DNA of 45,874 nucleotides from Anaerolineae bacterium (GTDB lineage Bacteria; Chloroflexota; Anaerolineae; Anaerolineales; Villigracilaceae): NCBI GenBank assembly GCA_018645405.1, contig JABGOQ010000069.1, forward strand, positions 1-45,874. Direction: 5' to 3'. Below are positions 1 to 8,348 of this stretch, piece after piece; positions within the stretch are counted from its first letter, which is position 1; each line of letters begins with the position of its first letter. The notes under the pieces were generated by a model that was not told where the DNA came from, made no database searches, and was given only the letters and a program-made list of their open reading frames with translations. A program made the translations under genes and the position numbers.

Positions 1-303
1 TTGCTCCTGTTTCGCTTTGTTCCTATCGCTGACGATAAACTGTCAGGTGACTAGTTTAGTTTCAGAGTCGGATATTAAATAGTTTACGCTATTATTATCA
101 TGTATAGAGATGAAACACGCAACGCGCATTCTCCCTTGCTTTGCTAGCAAATATAACGGTATGACGAGCCAAATTATTGCAATTATGTATATGAAGCAAT
201 TTTGCTCCTCTGCAATGCGGAGGTTGATTTGCACAGGAGAGGACTTTTGGTTGGCTCTAAAGAACTTCCCAAAAAACGAGTAAAATAATAAAAAGGAGTG
301 ATC
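1..303. other. intergenic stretch with no recognised gene
   Basis: I see no convincing gene here. The only sizeable open frame is a minus-strand stretch of about 63 codons at 43-234 with no recognisable domain and no good ribosome binding site. The right edge carries the AAAGGAG ribosome binding site (about 292-298) for the downstream phosphatase gene. Confidence 0.5.
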
Positions 304-792
304 ATGAAAAACCTGCTATTAATGCGCCATGCCAAATCCAGTTGGAACCATTCCAATCTATCTGACCATCAACGCCCACTAAATAGACGCGGCAGAAGAG
401 ATGCGCCGCGCATGGGTGCTTTTTTACAAGGGCAAGGTATCGAAGTGGATGCCATTCTCTGCTCCTCAGCCCAGCGAACGCGAGAAACTCTATCACTTTT
501 TTTAGAAGAGTTCACCTTCGAGCATGAAGCAGAATTTCTCAACAAACTCTATCACGCTGACCTCCGCAATTATATAGACGAACTTGCAAAATTACCTGAA
601 GAAACAGAAAGCGTGATGATTATCGGACATAATCCCACTATGGCCCACGCGCTTGATTTTTTCTGTGATGAATACGAAAAATTCCCCACGGCAGCAATCG
701 CCCATATCGCTTTTGAAATTGATGAATGGAATAAGCTGATTGAAAACCCCAACGGAAGATTGCTAGGGTATTGGTTTCCAAAAGGCATTTAG
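304..792 (+). CDS. sixA: SixA-like phosphohistidine phosphatase (histidine phosphatase superfamily)
   Basis: A 162-aa protein of the histidine phosphatase (phosphoglycerate mutase-like) superfamily, small SixA branch, which removes phosphate from phosphohistidine proteins. Visible motifs are the N-terminal catalytic RHAKSSW (H9 is the phospho-acceptor), the SSAQRTRET arginine motif near residue 60 and the second catalytic histidine in IGHNPTM near residue 105. The length fits the SixA family. I chose the ATG at 304 over the upstream GTG at 298 because AAAGGAG at 292-298 is correctly spaced for 304 and overlaps 298. The gene stands alone on the plus strand, convergent with thrC, and is followed by a strong intrinsic terminator. 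The substrate (an HPr-like or phosphorelay protein) cannot be told from this window. Confidence 0.88.
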   Translation: MKNLLLMRHAKSSWNHSNLSDHQRPLNRRGRRDAPRMGAFLQGQGIEVDAILCSSAQRTRETLSLFLEEFTFEHEAEFLNKLYHADLRNYIDELAKLPEETESVMIIGHNPTMAHALDFFCDEYEKFPTAAIAHIAFEIDEWNKLIENPNGRLLGYWFPKGI

Positions 793-834
793 AAAAAGCC
801 AGAAAGTAAAAAATTCAAAGCCCTCATTCTTTTT

Positions 835-873
835 AGACTTCCGAAGTTTTAAAAACTTCGGAAGTCTTTTTTA
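835..873 (+). terminator. Rho-independent terminator after sixA
   Basis: A perfect 16-bp inverted repeat (835-850 with 852-867) is followed by a run of six or more T on the plus strand, so it terminates sixA. Its AGACTTCCGAA arm recurs in the hairpin at 25236-25268. Confidence 0.85.
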
Positions 874-901
874 TTCGCTAAATTCGCACAATTCGTGATA
901 C

Positions 902-1951
902 TTACACCCCCAACAACTCTCTCAACGCGCCCATCTCCGCGGGGATCAACTCTGGCGTAGGCATAGAGTCGGCGATGATACCGGGATCTTTCATCCCATG
1001 CCCAGTGCAGATGATGGCGATTTTTTGCCCTTTGGGGTTAAATCTCCCAGCTTCGATTTCGGCTTTCAATCCTGCCAATCCCGCCGCGGATGCGGGTTCT
1101 ACCCAGACACCTTCGCTGGCTAAAATGCGTTGTGCTTCAAGAATAGCTTCGTCACTCTGCGCAATAATTCTGCCACCCGATTCTTCTGCTGCCATTAACG
1201 CCTGCTCCCCACGCGCTGGCTTCCCGATGCGGATTGCGGTGGCGACTGTTTCTGGATTCTCAACAGGATGCCCCACAACTAATGGAGCGGAACCAGCTGC
1301 CTGCACTCCCAAAATTTTCGGTAAAGACATTCCTTTGACTTCAGCATATTGTTTATATCCCGCCCAATAAGCGGTGATATTGCCCGCGTTGCCAACAGGT
1401 AGACAATGCCAATCAGGGGCATCACTTAAGGTATCACAAATCTCAAAGGCTCCACTTTTTTGTCCTTCGATGCGATAGGGATTAATAGAATTAACCAAAG
1501 CCAAAGGCGTTGTTTTCGTAATTTCGACCACCATCGTGAGCGCATCATCAAATGAGCCTTCTATTTGGATTACATCCGCACCATAGGCAATAGCGCCCGC
1601 TAACTTTCCTGCGGCAACCTTTCCTTTAGGAATCAGAACAACCGCTCGCAACCCAGCTCGTGATGCATACGCTGCCGCTGATGCTGCTGTATTTCCCGTT
1701 GAAGCACAGATAACCGTTTCAGCACCACGTCCAATTGCTTCGCTAACGGCGGCAGTCATCCCGCGATCTTTGAAGGAGCCAGTTGGATTCAAGCCTTCAT
1801 ATTTGACATAAATTGCTTCTGCGCCCAACTCCCGCGTTAAACGTGGCATACGGATTAAGGGAGTATTCCCCTCCAAGAGCGCAATTTCTTTTGTGTGCTC
1901 GGGTAAATCAAATAAATGACCGTAACGGTCTAAAATTCCTTTATACGACAT
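902..1951 (-). CDS. thrC: threonine synthase
   Basis: A 349-aa PLP-dependent fold-type II enzyme that converts O-phospho-L-homoserine to L-threonine. GNTPLIR near residue 28, GSFKDRGM with the PLP-binding lysine K61, and the phosphate-gripping TGNTAASAAAYA stretch are typical of the ThrC group. The length matches the short bacterial/archaeal type rather than the ~430-500 aa type. It starts at the ATG at 1951, about 20 bases after the stop of the GNAT gene, so it is probably the last gene of the minus-strand run that starts at ftcD. Other fold-type II lyases (threonine deaminase, cysteate synthase) are possible but less likely. Confidence 0.88.
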   Translation of the reverse strand: MSYKGILDRYGHLFDLPEHTKEIALLEGNTPLIRMPRLTRELGAEAIYVKYEGLNPTGSFKDRGMTAAVSEAIGRGAETVICASTGNTAASAAAYASRAGLRAVVLIPKGKVAAGKLAGAIAYGADVIQIEGSFDDALTMVVEITKTTPLALVNSINPYRIEGQKSGAFEICDTLSDAPDWHCLPVGNAGNITAYWAGYKQYAEVKGMSLPKILGVQAAGSAPLVVGHPVENPETVATAIRIGKPARGEQALMAAEESGGRIIAQSDEAILEAQRILASEGVWVEPASAAGLAGLKAEIEAGRFNPKGQKIAIICTGHGMKDPGIIADSMPTPELIPAEMGALRELLGV

Positions 1952-1972
1952 AATAATTCCTTTCCTAAGTAG

Positions 1973-2392
1973 CTACTCATCATCAATCAATCTCTTCCCC
2001 ATCCCGACCACATCATCCCGTTTATAGCCAATTGCTTTATAAAAGGCGATCACATCTACATTGCTGGTGCGAATTTGCAAATTGATTTTCGGCGCACCTT
2101 GCTCGGCAATCTTCTTCTCTACTGCTTTCATTAACTGACGACCGTATCCACTTTTTTGTAGATCAGGAGAGACAGCCAAATAATTGATCCAGCCACGATG
2201 TCCTTCATAGCCACCCATTACAGAGGCGACTAGAACCTCATCTATGAGACCAACGAGAAATAATTCGGGGTCTTTGGCGAGCTTTCTCGTGATATCTTTG
2301 ACGGGGTCGTTCCACGGGACGGTTAATCCGCAGGCTTGCCAGAGTTTGACAATTTGGTCCTGATATTTTTCTTCGTAGGGGATGATTTTCAT
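1973..2392 (-). CDS. GNAT family N-acetyltransferase (YpeA/RimI-like)
   Basis: A 139-aa single-domain GNAT acetyltransferase. The acetyl-CoA pyrophosphate loop is visible as LQKSGYGRQLM (Q/RxxGxG/A, about residues 80-90), preceded by the beta-4 strand with the sequence INYLAVSP. The N-terminus (MKIIPYEEKYQDQIVKLWQ) resembles the YpeA-like group. The acceptor substrate is unknown. It sits between dcd and thrC on the same strand, 21 bases from thrC, and is separated from dcd by a repeat-filled gap. Nothing in the sequence links it functionally to its neighbours. Confidence 0.8.
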   Translation of the reverse strand: MKIIPYEEKYQDQIVKLWQACGLTVPWNDPVKDITRKLAKDPELFLVGLIDEVLVASVMGGYEGHRGWINYLAVSPDLQKSGYGRQLMKAVEKKIAEQGAPKINLQIRTSNVDVIAFYKAIGYKRDDVVGMGKRLIDDE

Positions 2393-2404
2393 ATTCGTAC
2401 TCCA

Positions 2405-2465
2405 ACGTATTGCGTAAAACGTATTACGTTGAAGAAAGTTTTACGCAATACGTTTTACGTTTCAC
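2405..2465. repeat. heptanucleotide inverted array (dcd-GNAT gap)
   Basis: Four 7-base units on the left (acgtatt, gcgtaaa, acgtatt, acgttga; 2405-2432) face four on the right (gttttac, gcaatac, gttttac, gtttcac; 2438-2465). The right half is roughly the reverse complement of the left, so the array folds into a hairpin. It lies between the stop of dcd and the start of the GNAT gene. Confidence 0.75.
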
Positions 2466-2551
2466 GGGGAAAAAGCACCAAGCCCCTCCCCACACAAAAG
2501 CTCACAAACGTGACCAAGCCCAAAACAAGTTCGATGCGGTTTCACATCCGA
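2466..2551 (-). repeat. dispersed repeat abutting the dcd stop codon (copy A)
   Basis: About 40 bases next to the dcd stop (roughly 2518-2554) match the sequence next to the hydD stop at 12643-12681 with only about six or seven differences. Read on the minus strand both begin exactly at the stop codon, as TAA-TYGGATGTGAARCC. The similarity appears to extend more weakly further out (GGGAAA.A..CACC). Confidence 0.6.
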
Positions 2552-3106
2552 TTAAAGTTTTGGCAAAACAATAGATTTCTGTTTCTGATATTTCCCTTTC
2601 TTATCCGCATAAGATGTTTCGCATTCTTCATCGGCTTCAAAAAAGAGTACCTGCGCCAAGCCTTCGTTGGCATAAATCTTCGCGGGGAGTTGGGTGGTAT
2701 TCGAGATTTCAAGGGTCACAAAACCTTCCCATTCTGGCTCAAAAGGAGTCACGTTGACGATGATGCCACAACGCGCATAAGTCGATTTGCCAAGACAAAT
2801 CGTGAGTACTTTACGCGGGATGCGAAAATACTCAACCGAGCGAGCGAGCGCGAATGAGTTGGGCGGGATGATACAAGTATCGCCCTTAAACTCGACCATC
2901 GATTTGGGGTCAAAATTTTTGGGGTCAACGACTGCGGAGTGGACGTTCGTAAAAATCATAAACTCATCGGCTACGCGAATATCATACCCATAAGATGAAA
3001 CGCCGTAAGAGATGACACCATCGCGCACTTGGTCTTCTACAAATGGCTCAATCATTTTTTGCTCTACTGCTGTTTTTCTGATCCAGTGGTCAGGTTTTAA
3101 TCCCAT
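2552..3106 (-). CDS. dcd: dCTP deaminase
   Basis: A 184-aa member of the trimeric dCTP deaminase/dUTPase superfamily. It deaminates dCTP to dUTP, feeding dTMP synthesis. The core motif near residues 105-140 includes [19 protein letters not shown] and then [12 protein letters not shown], with the catalytic glutamate in TLEISN. The C-terminus ([11 protein letters not shown]) carries the usual substrate-closing tail. The length is close to that of E. coli Dcd (193 aa). It starts at 3106, 26 bases after the M23 lipoprotein gene, on the same strand. A bifunctional dCTP deaminase/dUTPase cannot be excluded. Confidence 0.92.
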   Translation of the reverse strand: MGLKPDHWIRKTAVEQKMIEPFVEDQVRDGVISYGVSSYGYDIRVADEFMIFTNVHSAVVDPKNFDPKSMVEFKGDTCIIPPNSFALARSVEYFRIPRKVLTICLGKSTYARCGIIVNVTPFEPEWEGFVTLEISNTTQLPAKIYANEGLAQVLFFEADEECETSYADKKGKYQKQKSIVLPKL

Positions 3107-3132
3107 TTTTTTCTCCTCTTTCTAAATATTTT

Positions 3133-4125
3133 TTACTCAACGACAAAATATACCACAGAGACTTTATTTGTATAGACTTCAATAAAACGCTCCCAGTATT
3201 GCCCCGCAAAAGAAAAACTAAGGCGATATTTTCCAGAGGGGATGCCAGCGATGGCATGCGTTTCTTGCCATTTATCCTCTACGCCAACGGGATATTTTTC
3301 CGGGGCATACGCTTCCAAACTTGCTACCCTTTTAAGGGCATCTTCTGCGCCCCCAACTTTTTCTACGATAAGCGGAACCCGAATCAACTTGCCCCTTTCA
3401 TCAGCAATTTGCACAACAATAGCCCCGTGATTTTCTTCGAGTGGCATCAGCCATAATTCCGGATTGCGTGTCTCTGTATAACTTTCGCCCATCCGTACTT
3501 CAAAATGAAGATGGCTACCAACCGCCCCACCCGACATCCCCACATTTCCGACAGGCTGTCCTTTTTGCACAATTTCGCCCTTTTCTACGTTAATAGTAGA
3601 AAGGTGGGCATATAGAGTATAGAGCGGCGCATCTAATCCGGAGAGATTATGCTCAATAACGACCAAATTTCCGTAAAATCTTTCCCAAGGGGTGTAAATG
3701 GCGGGCTTATCTTTATCGGCGTAAATTACGCGCCCCTCTGCTACTGCAAGAATAGGCGTGCCAAACTCATTGATAAACTCCACCCCATGATGCGGATCCC
3801 GTTTCCCATTAAGCGTTGAGCCGTATCTATAGGCTATTTCGATCTTATTATTTTTTTCTGCATCAATAGGACGTGCCAAGAGAAAATGCCCATCTTCTAC
3901 ACAAAAACTTTCGTAAGCATCGCATGGTATGGGTGTTTCGGTAGGGATTATTGTGGATGTCGCAGTAGGATTCGGCGTAAGCGTTGGCGTAGCTGTTGGC
4001 GGAATTTGCGACGGCGCGACACGCTCTTGTGTTGGGCTTGATTCCGCTTGGACAGATATTCCAACAGTAGGCGTAGGAACGCAAGCCGTCATCAAGAGAG
4101 TTAGAAACAGAAAAAAGACTCGCAT
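3133..4125 (-). CDS. M23-family (LytM) metallopeptidase lipoprotein
   Basis: A 330-aa secreted peptidoglycan-hydrolase-like protein. Residues 1-15 are a lipoprotein signal ending in LLMTAC (lipidated Cys15). Residues ~20-70 form a Pro/Thr-rich linker. The M23 domain covers about residues 90-215, with a first zinc-site segment HHGVEF and a second HLHFEVR (HxH). In most LytM proteins the first motif is HxGxD; here the aspartate position is a glutamate, so zinc binding may be altered. A C-terminal beta-rich region follows (~230-330). The ATG at 4125 directly follows the ftcD stop (TAG-ATG), implying translational coupling. Role: cell-wall remodelling, or a non-catalytic LytM-like regulator. Confidence 0.85.
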   Translation of the reverse strand: MRVFFLFLTLLMTACVPTPTVGISVQAESSPTQERVAPSQIPPTATPTLTPNPTATSTIIPTETPIPCDAYESFCVEDGHFLLARPIDAEKNNKIEIAYRYGSTLNGKRDPHHGVEFINEFGTPILAVAEGRVIYADKDKPAIYTPWERFYGNLVVIEHNLSGLDAPLYTLYAHLSTINVEKGEIVQKGQPVGNVGMSGGAVGSHLHFEVRMGESYTETRNPELWLMPLEENHGAIVVQIADERGKLIRVPLIVEKVGGAEDALKRVASLEAYAPEKYPVGVEDKWQETHAIAGIPSGKYRLSFSFAGQYWERFIEVYTNKVSVVYFVVE

Positions 4126-5661
4126 CTAAAATTCCAATCCGCCGCGCTCTTCTAAAACCAGTTGCAAACTTGCCTTAATCACATCTGCCTTTTCTTCTAA
4201 TTTCTTTAAGTTGGCTAAAAGCTCTTCTGCCTTCTCTTTATCTTTCAACGAAGAGAGATTAATACGCACATTATATCCTGCTGAGTTCAATGCGGCGCGT
4301 GCCATTTCTGCACCCGAAGCCCCATCTGTGATGGCATTAGCATTGCCAACTTTAGCAACTTCCAAGGCTAATTCCATCACACGCACTGCGCCTTTTGCTG
4401 TTACCAAAGGCACTTCACTAGCGTAAAGCGTTGCATCTTGAATTGCCTGTGAACGCGCCTCTTTTTCCTCATCACTTCCCTTTGGCAATTTAAAGGCTTG
4501 CATAATGGCAGTAAAAGACGCTGCATCTTCTTCTACAGCTTGGGTCAATTCTGCACGCAAATCTTCGGCTTCTGCCAAAATTTCTTTCATTTCATTTTCA
4601 ATATCGGCATATTTCTTTTTGCCAATGCTCAAACGCGCTACCATCGCTACAAGTCCCGCACCCATTGCGGCAGAATATGCGGCAACAGAGCCGCCGCCAG
4701 GAGTCGGTTTTCCAGCCGCGATTTCATCAAGGAAATCGGTTTTTTCCTGCGCCGCAAGTCCTTCCTGCGCCACATCCGCCAGCCGCGTTTCTAGCACTTG
4801 GGCTTTCTCAAATTGGTCAAGTTGCATATACCAGACCGCCGCGTCCACGAGTGCCTCTTGCGGAATTAATCCAACCAACTCGCTGTGACGAATCCCAACA
4901 CCATATCGCTCTGCCTCGCGGCGAATCATCTCCACGACACGCGCAACAGGCGTTTTGCGGAAATTAGTCAAATTCATCGAGACTTGGGCGTGACCGTCTA
5001 CGAGCAAGCCCATCCCCTTGACGTAGCGTAATCCACCCGAAGAATGACGAATATCTTTGCCTATTTTTTGAGCAATGGATACATCATCCGTTGTCAGGTA
5101 GACGTTAAATGCGACCAGCGGATCGCGCGCGCCAATCACCGTTGCTCCCGCTGTGGAGACAGTATTCGGTCCCTCATCAGGGATGCGTTGCTCAGCAGTC
5201 CCAACTTCACCTTTTAGCCCCTCATATTGCCCCTTGCGGACTTTCGCCAAATTAACGCGATCGGGGCTTTTCGCCGCGTTTTCGTAGAAAAAGACAGGGA
5301 CCTGCAACTCCCTCCCCACGCGCGCACCAAGCCCATGTGCAAGAGCGACGCAATCATCCATCGTCACATCCGAGATGGGGACAAAGGGCACTACATCCGT
5401 CGCACCAATGCGCGGATGCGCTCCCTCATGTTCATCTAAATTGATTAACTCACCCGCAACTTTGATGGCACGAAACGCAGCTTCGGCAATAGGCTTCGGG
5501 GGTCCCGCAAAAGTAAGTACGGTGCGATTATGGTCATTATCCGATGAGCGGTCGAGCAGGCTCACTTCAGCGACAGATTCTACAGCGGCGACAATTGCGT
5601 CCACCACCTCGGGGCGGCGGGCTTCTGAAAAATTAGGAATACATTCAACGATTTTTGGCAT
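4126..5661 (-). CDS. ftcD: bifunctional glutamate formimidoyltransferase / formimidoyl-THF cyclodeaminase (FTCD)
   Basis: A 511-aa fusion. Residues ~1-290 are the glutamate formiminotransferase domain (opens with MPKIVECIPNFSE and contains SDNDHNRTVLTF). Residues ~310-505 are the cyclodeaminase domain (FLDEIAAGKPTPGGGSVAAY). It transfers the formimino group from N-formiminoglutamate to tetrahydrofolate and then deaminates it to methenyl-THF, the last steps of one histidine degradation route; HutH lies 2.7 kb away. I chose the ATG at 5661 because AGAGG precedes it at normal spacing and homology starts there; an in-frame upstream extension to 5703 has no support. Two hairpins lie in the upstream leader (5682-5760). 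Confidence 0.92.
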   Translation of the reverse strand: MPKIVECIPNFSEARRPEVVDAIVAAVESVAEVSLLDRSSDNDHNRTVLTFAGPPKPIAEAAFRAIKVAGELINLDEHEGAHPRIGATDVVPFVPISDVTMDDCVALAHGLGARVGRELQVPVFFYENAAKSPDRVNLAKVRKGQYEGLKGEVGTAEQRIPDEGPNTVSTAGATVIGARDPLVAFNVYLTTDDVSIAQKIGKDIRHSSGGLRYVKGMGLLVDGHAQVSMNLTNFRKTPVARVVEMIRREAERYGVGIRHSELVGLIPQEALVDAAVWYMQLDQFEKAQVLETRLADVAQEGLAAQEKTDFLDEIAAGKPTPGGGSVAAYSAAMGAGLVAMVARLSIGKKKYADIENEMKEILAEAEDLRAELTQAVEEDAASFTAIMQAFKLPKGSDEEKEARSQAIQDATLYASEVPLVTAKGAVRVMELALEVAKVGNANAITDGASGAEMARAALNSAGYNVRINLSSLKDKEKAEELLANLKKLEEKADVIKASLQLVLEERGGLEF

Positions 5662-5681
5662 TTTTTCCTCTTTAGGATATA

Positions 5682-5760
5682 GAACTGCATTGCATTTGAA
5701 CAAATGCGTTGCAGTTCGGTTCTACAATACAACTTGATGAGCAATGCATCTTTGAGATGC
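5682..5760 (-). promoter_or_regulatory. two hairpins in the ftcD 5' leader
   Basis: Hairpin 1: 16-base arms 5682-5697 and 5702-5717 (two mismatches) around a GAAC loop. Hairpin 2: TGCATCT/AGATGCA around TTG, within about 5743-5760. Both carry a GCAT/ATGC core. No T-tract follows on the minus strand. They could be leader RNA structures or a repeat; no known riboswitch class was recognised. Confidence 0.4.
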
Positions 5761-5776
5761 AGTGCACATCTTTTTT

Positions 5777-5815
5777 CAACGCGAATTTTCGCGAATGGGC
5801 AAATTATGCGAATGT
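5777..5815. repeat. GCGAAT-type intergenic repeat
   Basis: Degenerate tandem units of the form (g)cgaat (acgcgaattttcgcgaat, then atgcgaatg) in the ftcD/cupin divergent gap. The same motif recurs at 8303-8341, 22611-22703 and 27861-27991. Confidence 0.55.
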
Positions 5816-5890
5816 TTTTTGATGACCAGATTATAAAGCATTGCTCGAAGTTATTTCAAAAAATGTCGCGATTGATAAATTGCCTTCATG

Positions 5891-5896
5891 TATAAT
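5891..5896 (+). promoter_or_regulatory. candidate -10 element upstream of the cupin gene
   Basis: A perfect TATAAT at 5891-5896 would start transcription near 5903, about 60 bases before the cupin ATG. No convincing -35 hexamer sits at the expected distance, so this is a tentative call. Confidence 0.4.
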
Positions 5897-5965
5897 TGCA
5901 GGGATATTTGCAAAGTTAAATTTAAGTATTTGAATCATGAAGCGATGTCAAAAAAGGAGAGAAAA

Positions 5966-6361
5966 ATGTCAGACACAACACAAATTCCTGAGTGGATATT
6001 CAACATAAATACTGAATCAAAAGGTGTCGCCCGAAAACTTTCGGAGGGGTTGAGTGCTCGCGTTTTCGTAGGCGAAAATGCGATGCTGTCTGTCGTGCGC
6101 GTTGAGCCAAATTCAGCAGGAAATATCCATAGCCACCCTGAAGAACAGTGGGGCGTATTAATAGAAGGGGAATGTATCCGTATTCAAGGCGATGAAGAGT
6201 TTTCAGCAAATGCAGGTGATTTTTGGCATACGCCCGGTGGCGTACTTCATGGCATCCGCACAAAAGAAGTGGGAGCAGTCGTGCTAGATATTTTTAGCCC
6301 CCCAAGAGCAGAATATAAAAAGACGGGCGATGGTTTCGGAAAAGCCAAAATAGAAGAGTAA
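5966..6361 (+). CDS. single-domain cupin protein
   Basis: A 131-aa RmlC-like cupin. Cupin motif 1 is seen as HSHPEEQWGVLIEGE and motif 2 as AGDFWHTPGGVLHG, giving plausible metal ligands (two His and one Glu in motif 1, His in motif 2). Single-domain cupins include sugar isomerases, dioxygenases and small-molecule sensors; the exact activity cannot be told. I chose the ATG at 5966 because AAGGAGA precedes it by a normal spacer; upstream in-frame starts at 5888 and 5945 lack this. It is followed after only four bases by an HpcH/HpaI aldolase, so the two form an operon and probably act on the same carbohydrate- or aromatic-derived metabolite. Confidence 0.85.
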   Translation: MSDTTQIPEWIFNINTESKGVARKLSEGLSARVFVGENAMLSVVRVEPNSAGNIHSHPEEQWGVLIEGECIRIQGDEEFSANAGDFWHTPGGVLHGIRTKEVGAVVLDIFSPPRAEYKKTGDGFGKAKIEE

Positions 6362-6365
6362 GAAA

Positions 6366-7133
6366 ATGAGAGAAAATAAACTAAAAAAACTCTGGGGTGA
6401 AGGGAAAACCGCTCTCAACGCGTGGCTAACAATTCCAAACGCATGGACAGCAGAAATAATGGCGCAAACGGGCTACGATGCCATCACCATTGATATGCAA
6501 CATGGTCTCGCCGACTATCAGACTGCCCTATCCATGCTGCAAGCCATTTCAACCACTGAGGCCGTCCCCCTCGCTCGTGTCCCGTGGAATGAACCTATCA
6601 CCATTATGCGCCTTTTGGATGCCGGTGTTTATGGTCTGGTTTGTCCAATGATCAATACTCGTGAAGAAGCAGAGGCTTTTGTGGGCGCGTGTCGCTATCC
6701 ACCACTTGGATTCCGAAGCTACGGTCCGATACGGGCAAATCTTTATGCGGGCAACGATTATTTTGAGCACGCAAACGAAACCGTCACAACCTTAGCCATG
6801 ATTGAAACAGCGCAAGCCTTAGAGAATATCGAAGAGATTATCACCACCCCCAGCCTCGATGGCATTTATGTAGGAACCGTAGATTTAAGTATCAGTATGG
6901 GGCTGGCTGGCTTGGGAGACTTGAACGACCCAAAATTGCAAAACGCGCTAAACACGATTATGAAGCAGGTCATTAAACACAGTCGTATTGCTGGCATCCA
7001 TGCAAGCACGCCAGAAGATGCAGCAAAATTATCTGAGCAAGGATTTCATTTGATTACCCCCGTCAACGACACAAAATTATTGCGTTATGCCGCAAAAAAT
7101 GCCCTACTTGAAACACGCAAAAAGATAGGATAA
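6366..7133 (+). CDS. HpcH/HpaI family aldolase
   Basis: A 255-aa class II pyruvate aldolase of the HpcH/HpaI family (4-hydroxy-2-oxoheptanedioate / 2-keto-3-deoxy acid aldolases), which cleaves 2-oxo-4-hydroxy acids to pyruvate plus an aldehyde. Visible motifs are TIDMQHG near residue 38, PLARVPWN (arginine binding the pyruvate enolate), CPMINTREEAEAFVGACRYPP, and the metal-binding segment MIETAQALENIEEI (E) with GIYVGTVDLSISMG (D). It starts at the ATG at 6366, four bases after the cupin gene. The true aldehyde substrate is unknown. Confidence 0.88.
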   Translation: MRENKLKKLWGEGKTALNAWLTIPNAWTAEIMAQTGYDAITIDMQHGLADYQTALSMLQAISTTEAVPLARVPWNEPITIMRLLDAGVYGLVCPMINTREEAEAFVGACRYPPLGFRSYGPIRANLYAGNDYFEHANETVTTLAMIETAQALENIEEIITTPSLDGIYVGTVDLSISMGLAGLGDLNDPKLQNALNTIMKQVIKHSRIAGIHASTPEDAAKLSEQGFHLITPVNDTKLLRYAAKNALLETRKKIG

Positions 7134-7138
7134 GCCCT

Positions 7139-7310
7139 CGTAACACGACATTTATGTCGCCCTTTGCAATTAGATGAAGAAGCCGCGACGCACATGCCCC
7201 CAACTTGTATGCTTTTGGTCCACATTGTCGCTGGCGTAAACAGAATTCTGCTCACAGCACAGATCAGCTTAGGATTCGGTACCCAAGCTAAAAGCACGTG
7301 CGTTCCGAAA
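7139..7310. repeat. dispersed repeat (copy C) with CGACAT palindrome
   Basis: Bases ~7181-7251 align with ~12491-12560 (shared segments include CCGCG.CGC, AACTTG, TGGTC.ACA, TGGCGT and TTCTGC). The sequence then continues with CTGCTCAC, as at 12607. A short palindrome, acgacatttatgtcg, lies just upstream at 7145-7159 and matches the core of the one at 12567-12590. No open frame of note is present. Confidence 0.5.
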
Positions 7311-7352
7311 TTTCCCCCATGCTCTAGCCAAGATAAAAATCCTAGTAGAAAT

Positions 7353-7396
7353 GCTCCGCGTTGCGGTACTTTACGCTAACAAGCACAACGCGGAGC
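7353..7396. repeat. inverted repeat 3' of the alpha/beta hydrolase gene
   Basis: Perfect 11-base arms (gctccgcgttg at 7353-7363, caacgcggagc at 7386-7396) surround a 22-base loop. There is no T-tract, so terminator function for the minus-strand hydrolase gene is doubtful. Confidence 0.45.
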
Positions 7397-7410
7397 GTTG
7401 CTGTCAGGTC

Positions 7411-8217
7411 TTATTGGGAAAACGAATTCAGGAAATCTGCTATCTCACGCCACATCAAGGGGGGGTTGGCATACATGGGGAAATGACCGCACTCTGAGAT
7501 TTCAGACAATCTGACACCTTTGGATTTTATGTAGCCTAAATATGTAAGTGCTCGGTTTTGTTCTCCATACATGAACATTTTGGGGCAAGGCAGGCTCACA
7601 AATTTATCCATAAGCTCTCCATGATCCGATAATTCCACCATGGAGGAGAAAATACCTTCAACGGCTTCAGCTCGAATTTTATGTCTCAGACTCGCCGAAT
7701 AAAGGGGACTTGAATAAGCTGGCGTATGCAGTGTGCGCTCTACAAAACGCTCAAAGAATTCATTCGCATTAGCCGCAGGATATTCGATAATTTGCCTGCT
7801 CAAAAAGCAGTCTTCGGGGGCGATATTGCCTTCAATATCGGTAAAGCTGAGTACCCTGTCAGGATTCTGATGCGATAAGAGCAACGCAGTTAATCCGCCC
7901 ATTGAGTGCCCGGCTAAGTGAAATTGCTCGATATTAGCATGATCTAAAACAGCCAGAGCGGTTTTGACCAAAAAAGGGATGGATATTTTTTCTAGTTCTG
8001 AACAGTAAGTTTCTCCGCTGCCAGGGGCATCATACGCTAAAAATGGGTAATCGCTAAGACTTGCTTGCCTAATAATATCTGCGTAATCCTCTTTTGTAGA
8101 CCCAAAACCGTGCAAAAAGACAATTGGGGGTTTTTTCCCCTTACGCGAAATCGCCGAGATATTCAGTTCAACCCCATCAATTTGGAGAAAGATATTTGTT
8201 TTTTCAAATTCATTCAT
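7411..8217 (-). CDS. alpha/beta hydrolase
   Basis: A 268-aa alpha/beta-hydrolase fold protein. The oxyanion-hole segment HGFGS lies near residue 37, the nucleophile elbow GHSMGG near residue 105 (Ser nucleophile) and the catalytic His near the C-terminus (SECGHFPMY). An acidic residue is expected near MYGEQNRAL. The substrate (ester, lactone or similar) cannot be predicted. I prefer the ATG at 8217 over 8226 because AAGGAA sits about nine bases before it but almost touches the upstream ATG. It is a single gene on the minus strand, with repeat-rich DNA on both sides. Confidence 0.82.
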   Translation of the reverse strand: MNEFEKTNIFLQIDGVELNISAISRKGKKPPIVFLHGFGSTKEDYADIIRQASLSDYPFLAYDAPGSGETYCSELEKISIPFLVKTALAVLDHANIEQFHLAGHSMGGLTALLLSHQNPDRVLSFTDIEGNIAPEDCFLSRQIIEYPAANANEFFERFVERTLHTPAYSSPLYSASLRHKIRAEAVEGIFSSMVELSDHGELMDKFVSLPCPKMFMYGEQNRALTYLGYIKSKGVRLSEISECGHFPMYANPPLMWREIADFLNSFSQ

Positions 8218-8302
8218 TGTGTTCATTTCCTTATTCAGTTAAAGTTTGGATGATATTATTCCGCTAATTAGTAGTGTCAAGTCAGCAGAATAGCTTATGC
8301 CT

Positions 8303-8341
8303 ACATTCGCGTAATTCGCCAATTCGCGCACATTCGCGTTG
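8303..8341. repeat. GCGAAT-type intergenic repeat
   Basis: Units of attcgc(g) repeat five times in about 40 bases between the hydrolase promoter region and the hutH 3' end. Same family as 5777, 22611 and 27861. Confidence 0.55.
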
Positions 8342-8348
8342 CAAAAAC

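Noticed and set aside
43..234. 63-codon minus-strand open frame near the window start
   Set aside because: No ribosome binding site, no recognisable domain; likely chance.
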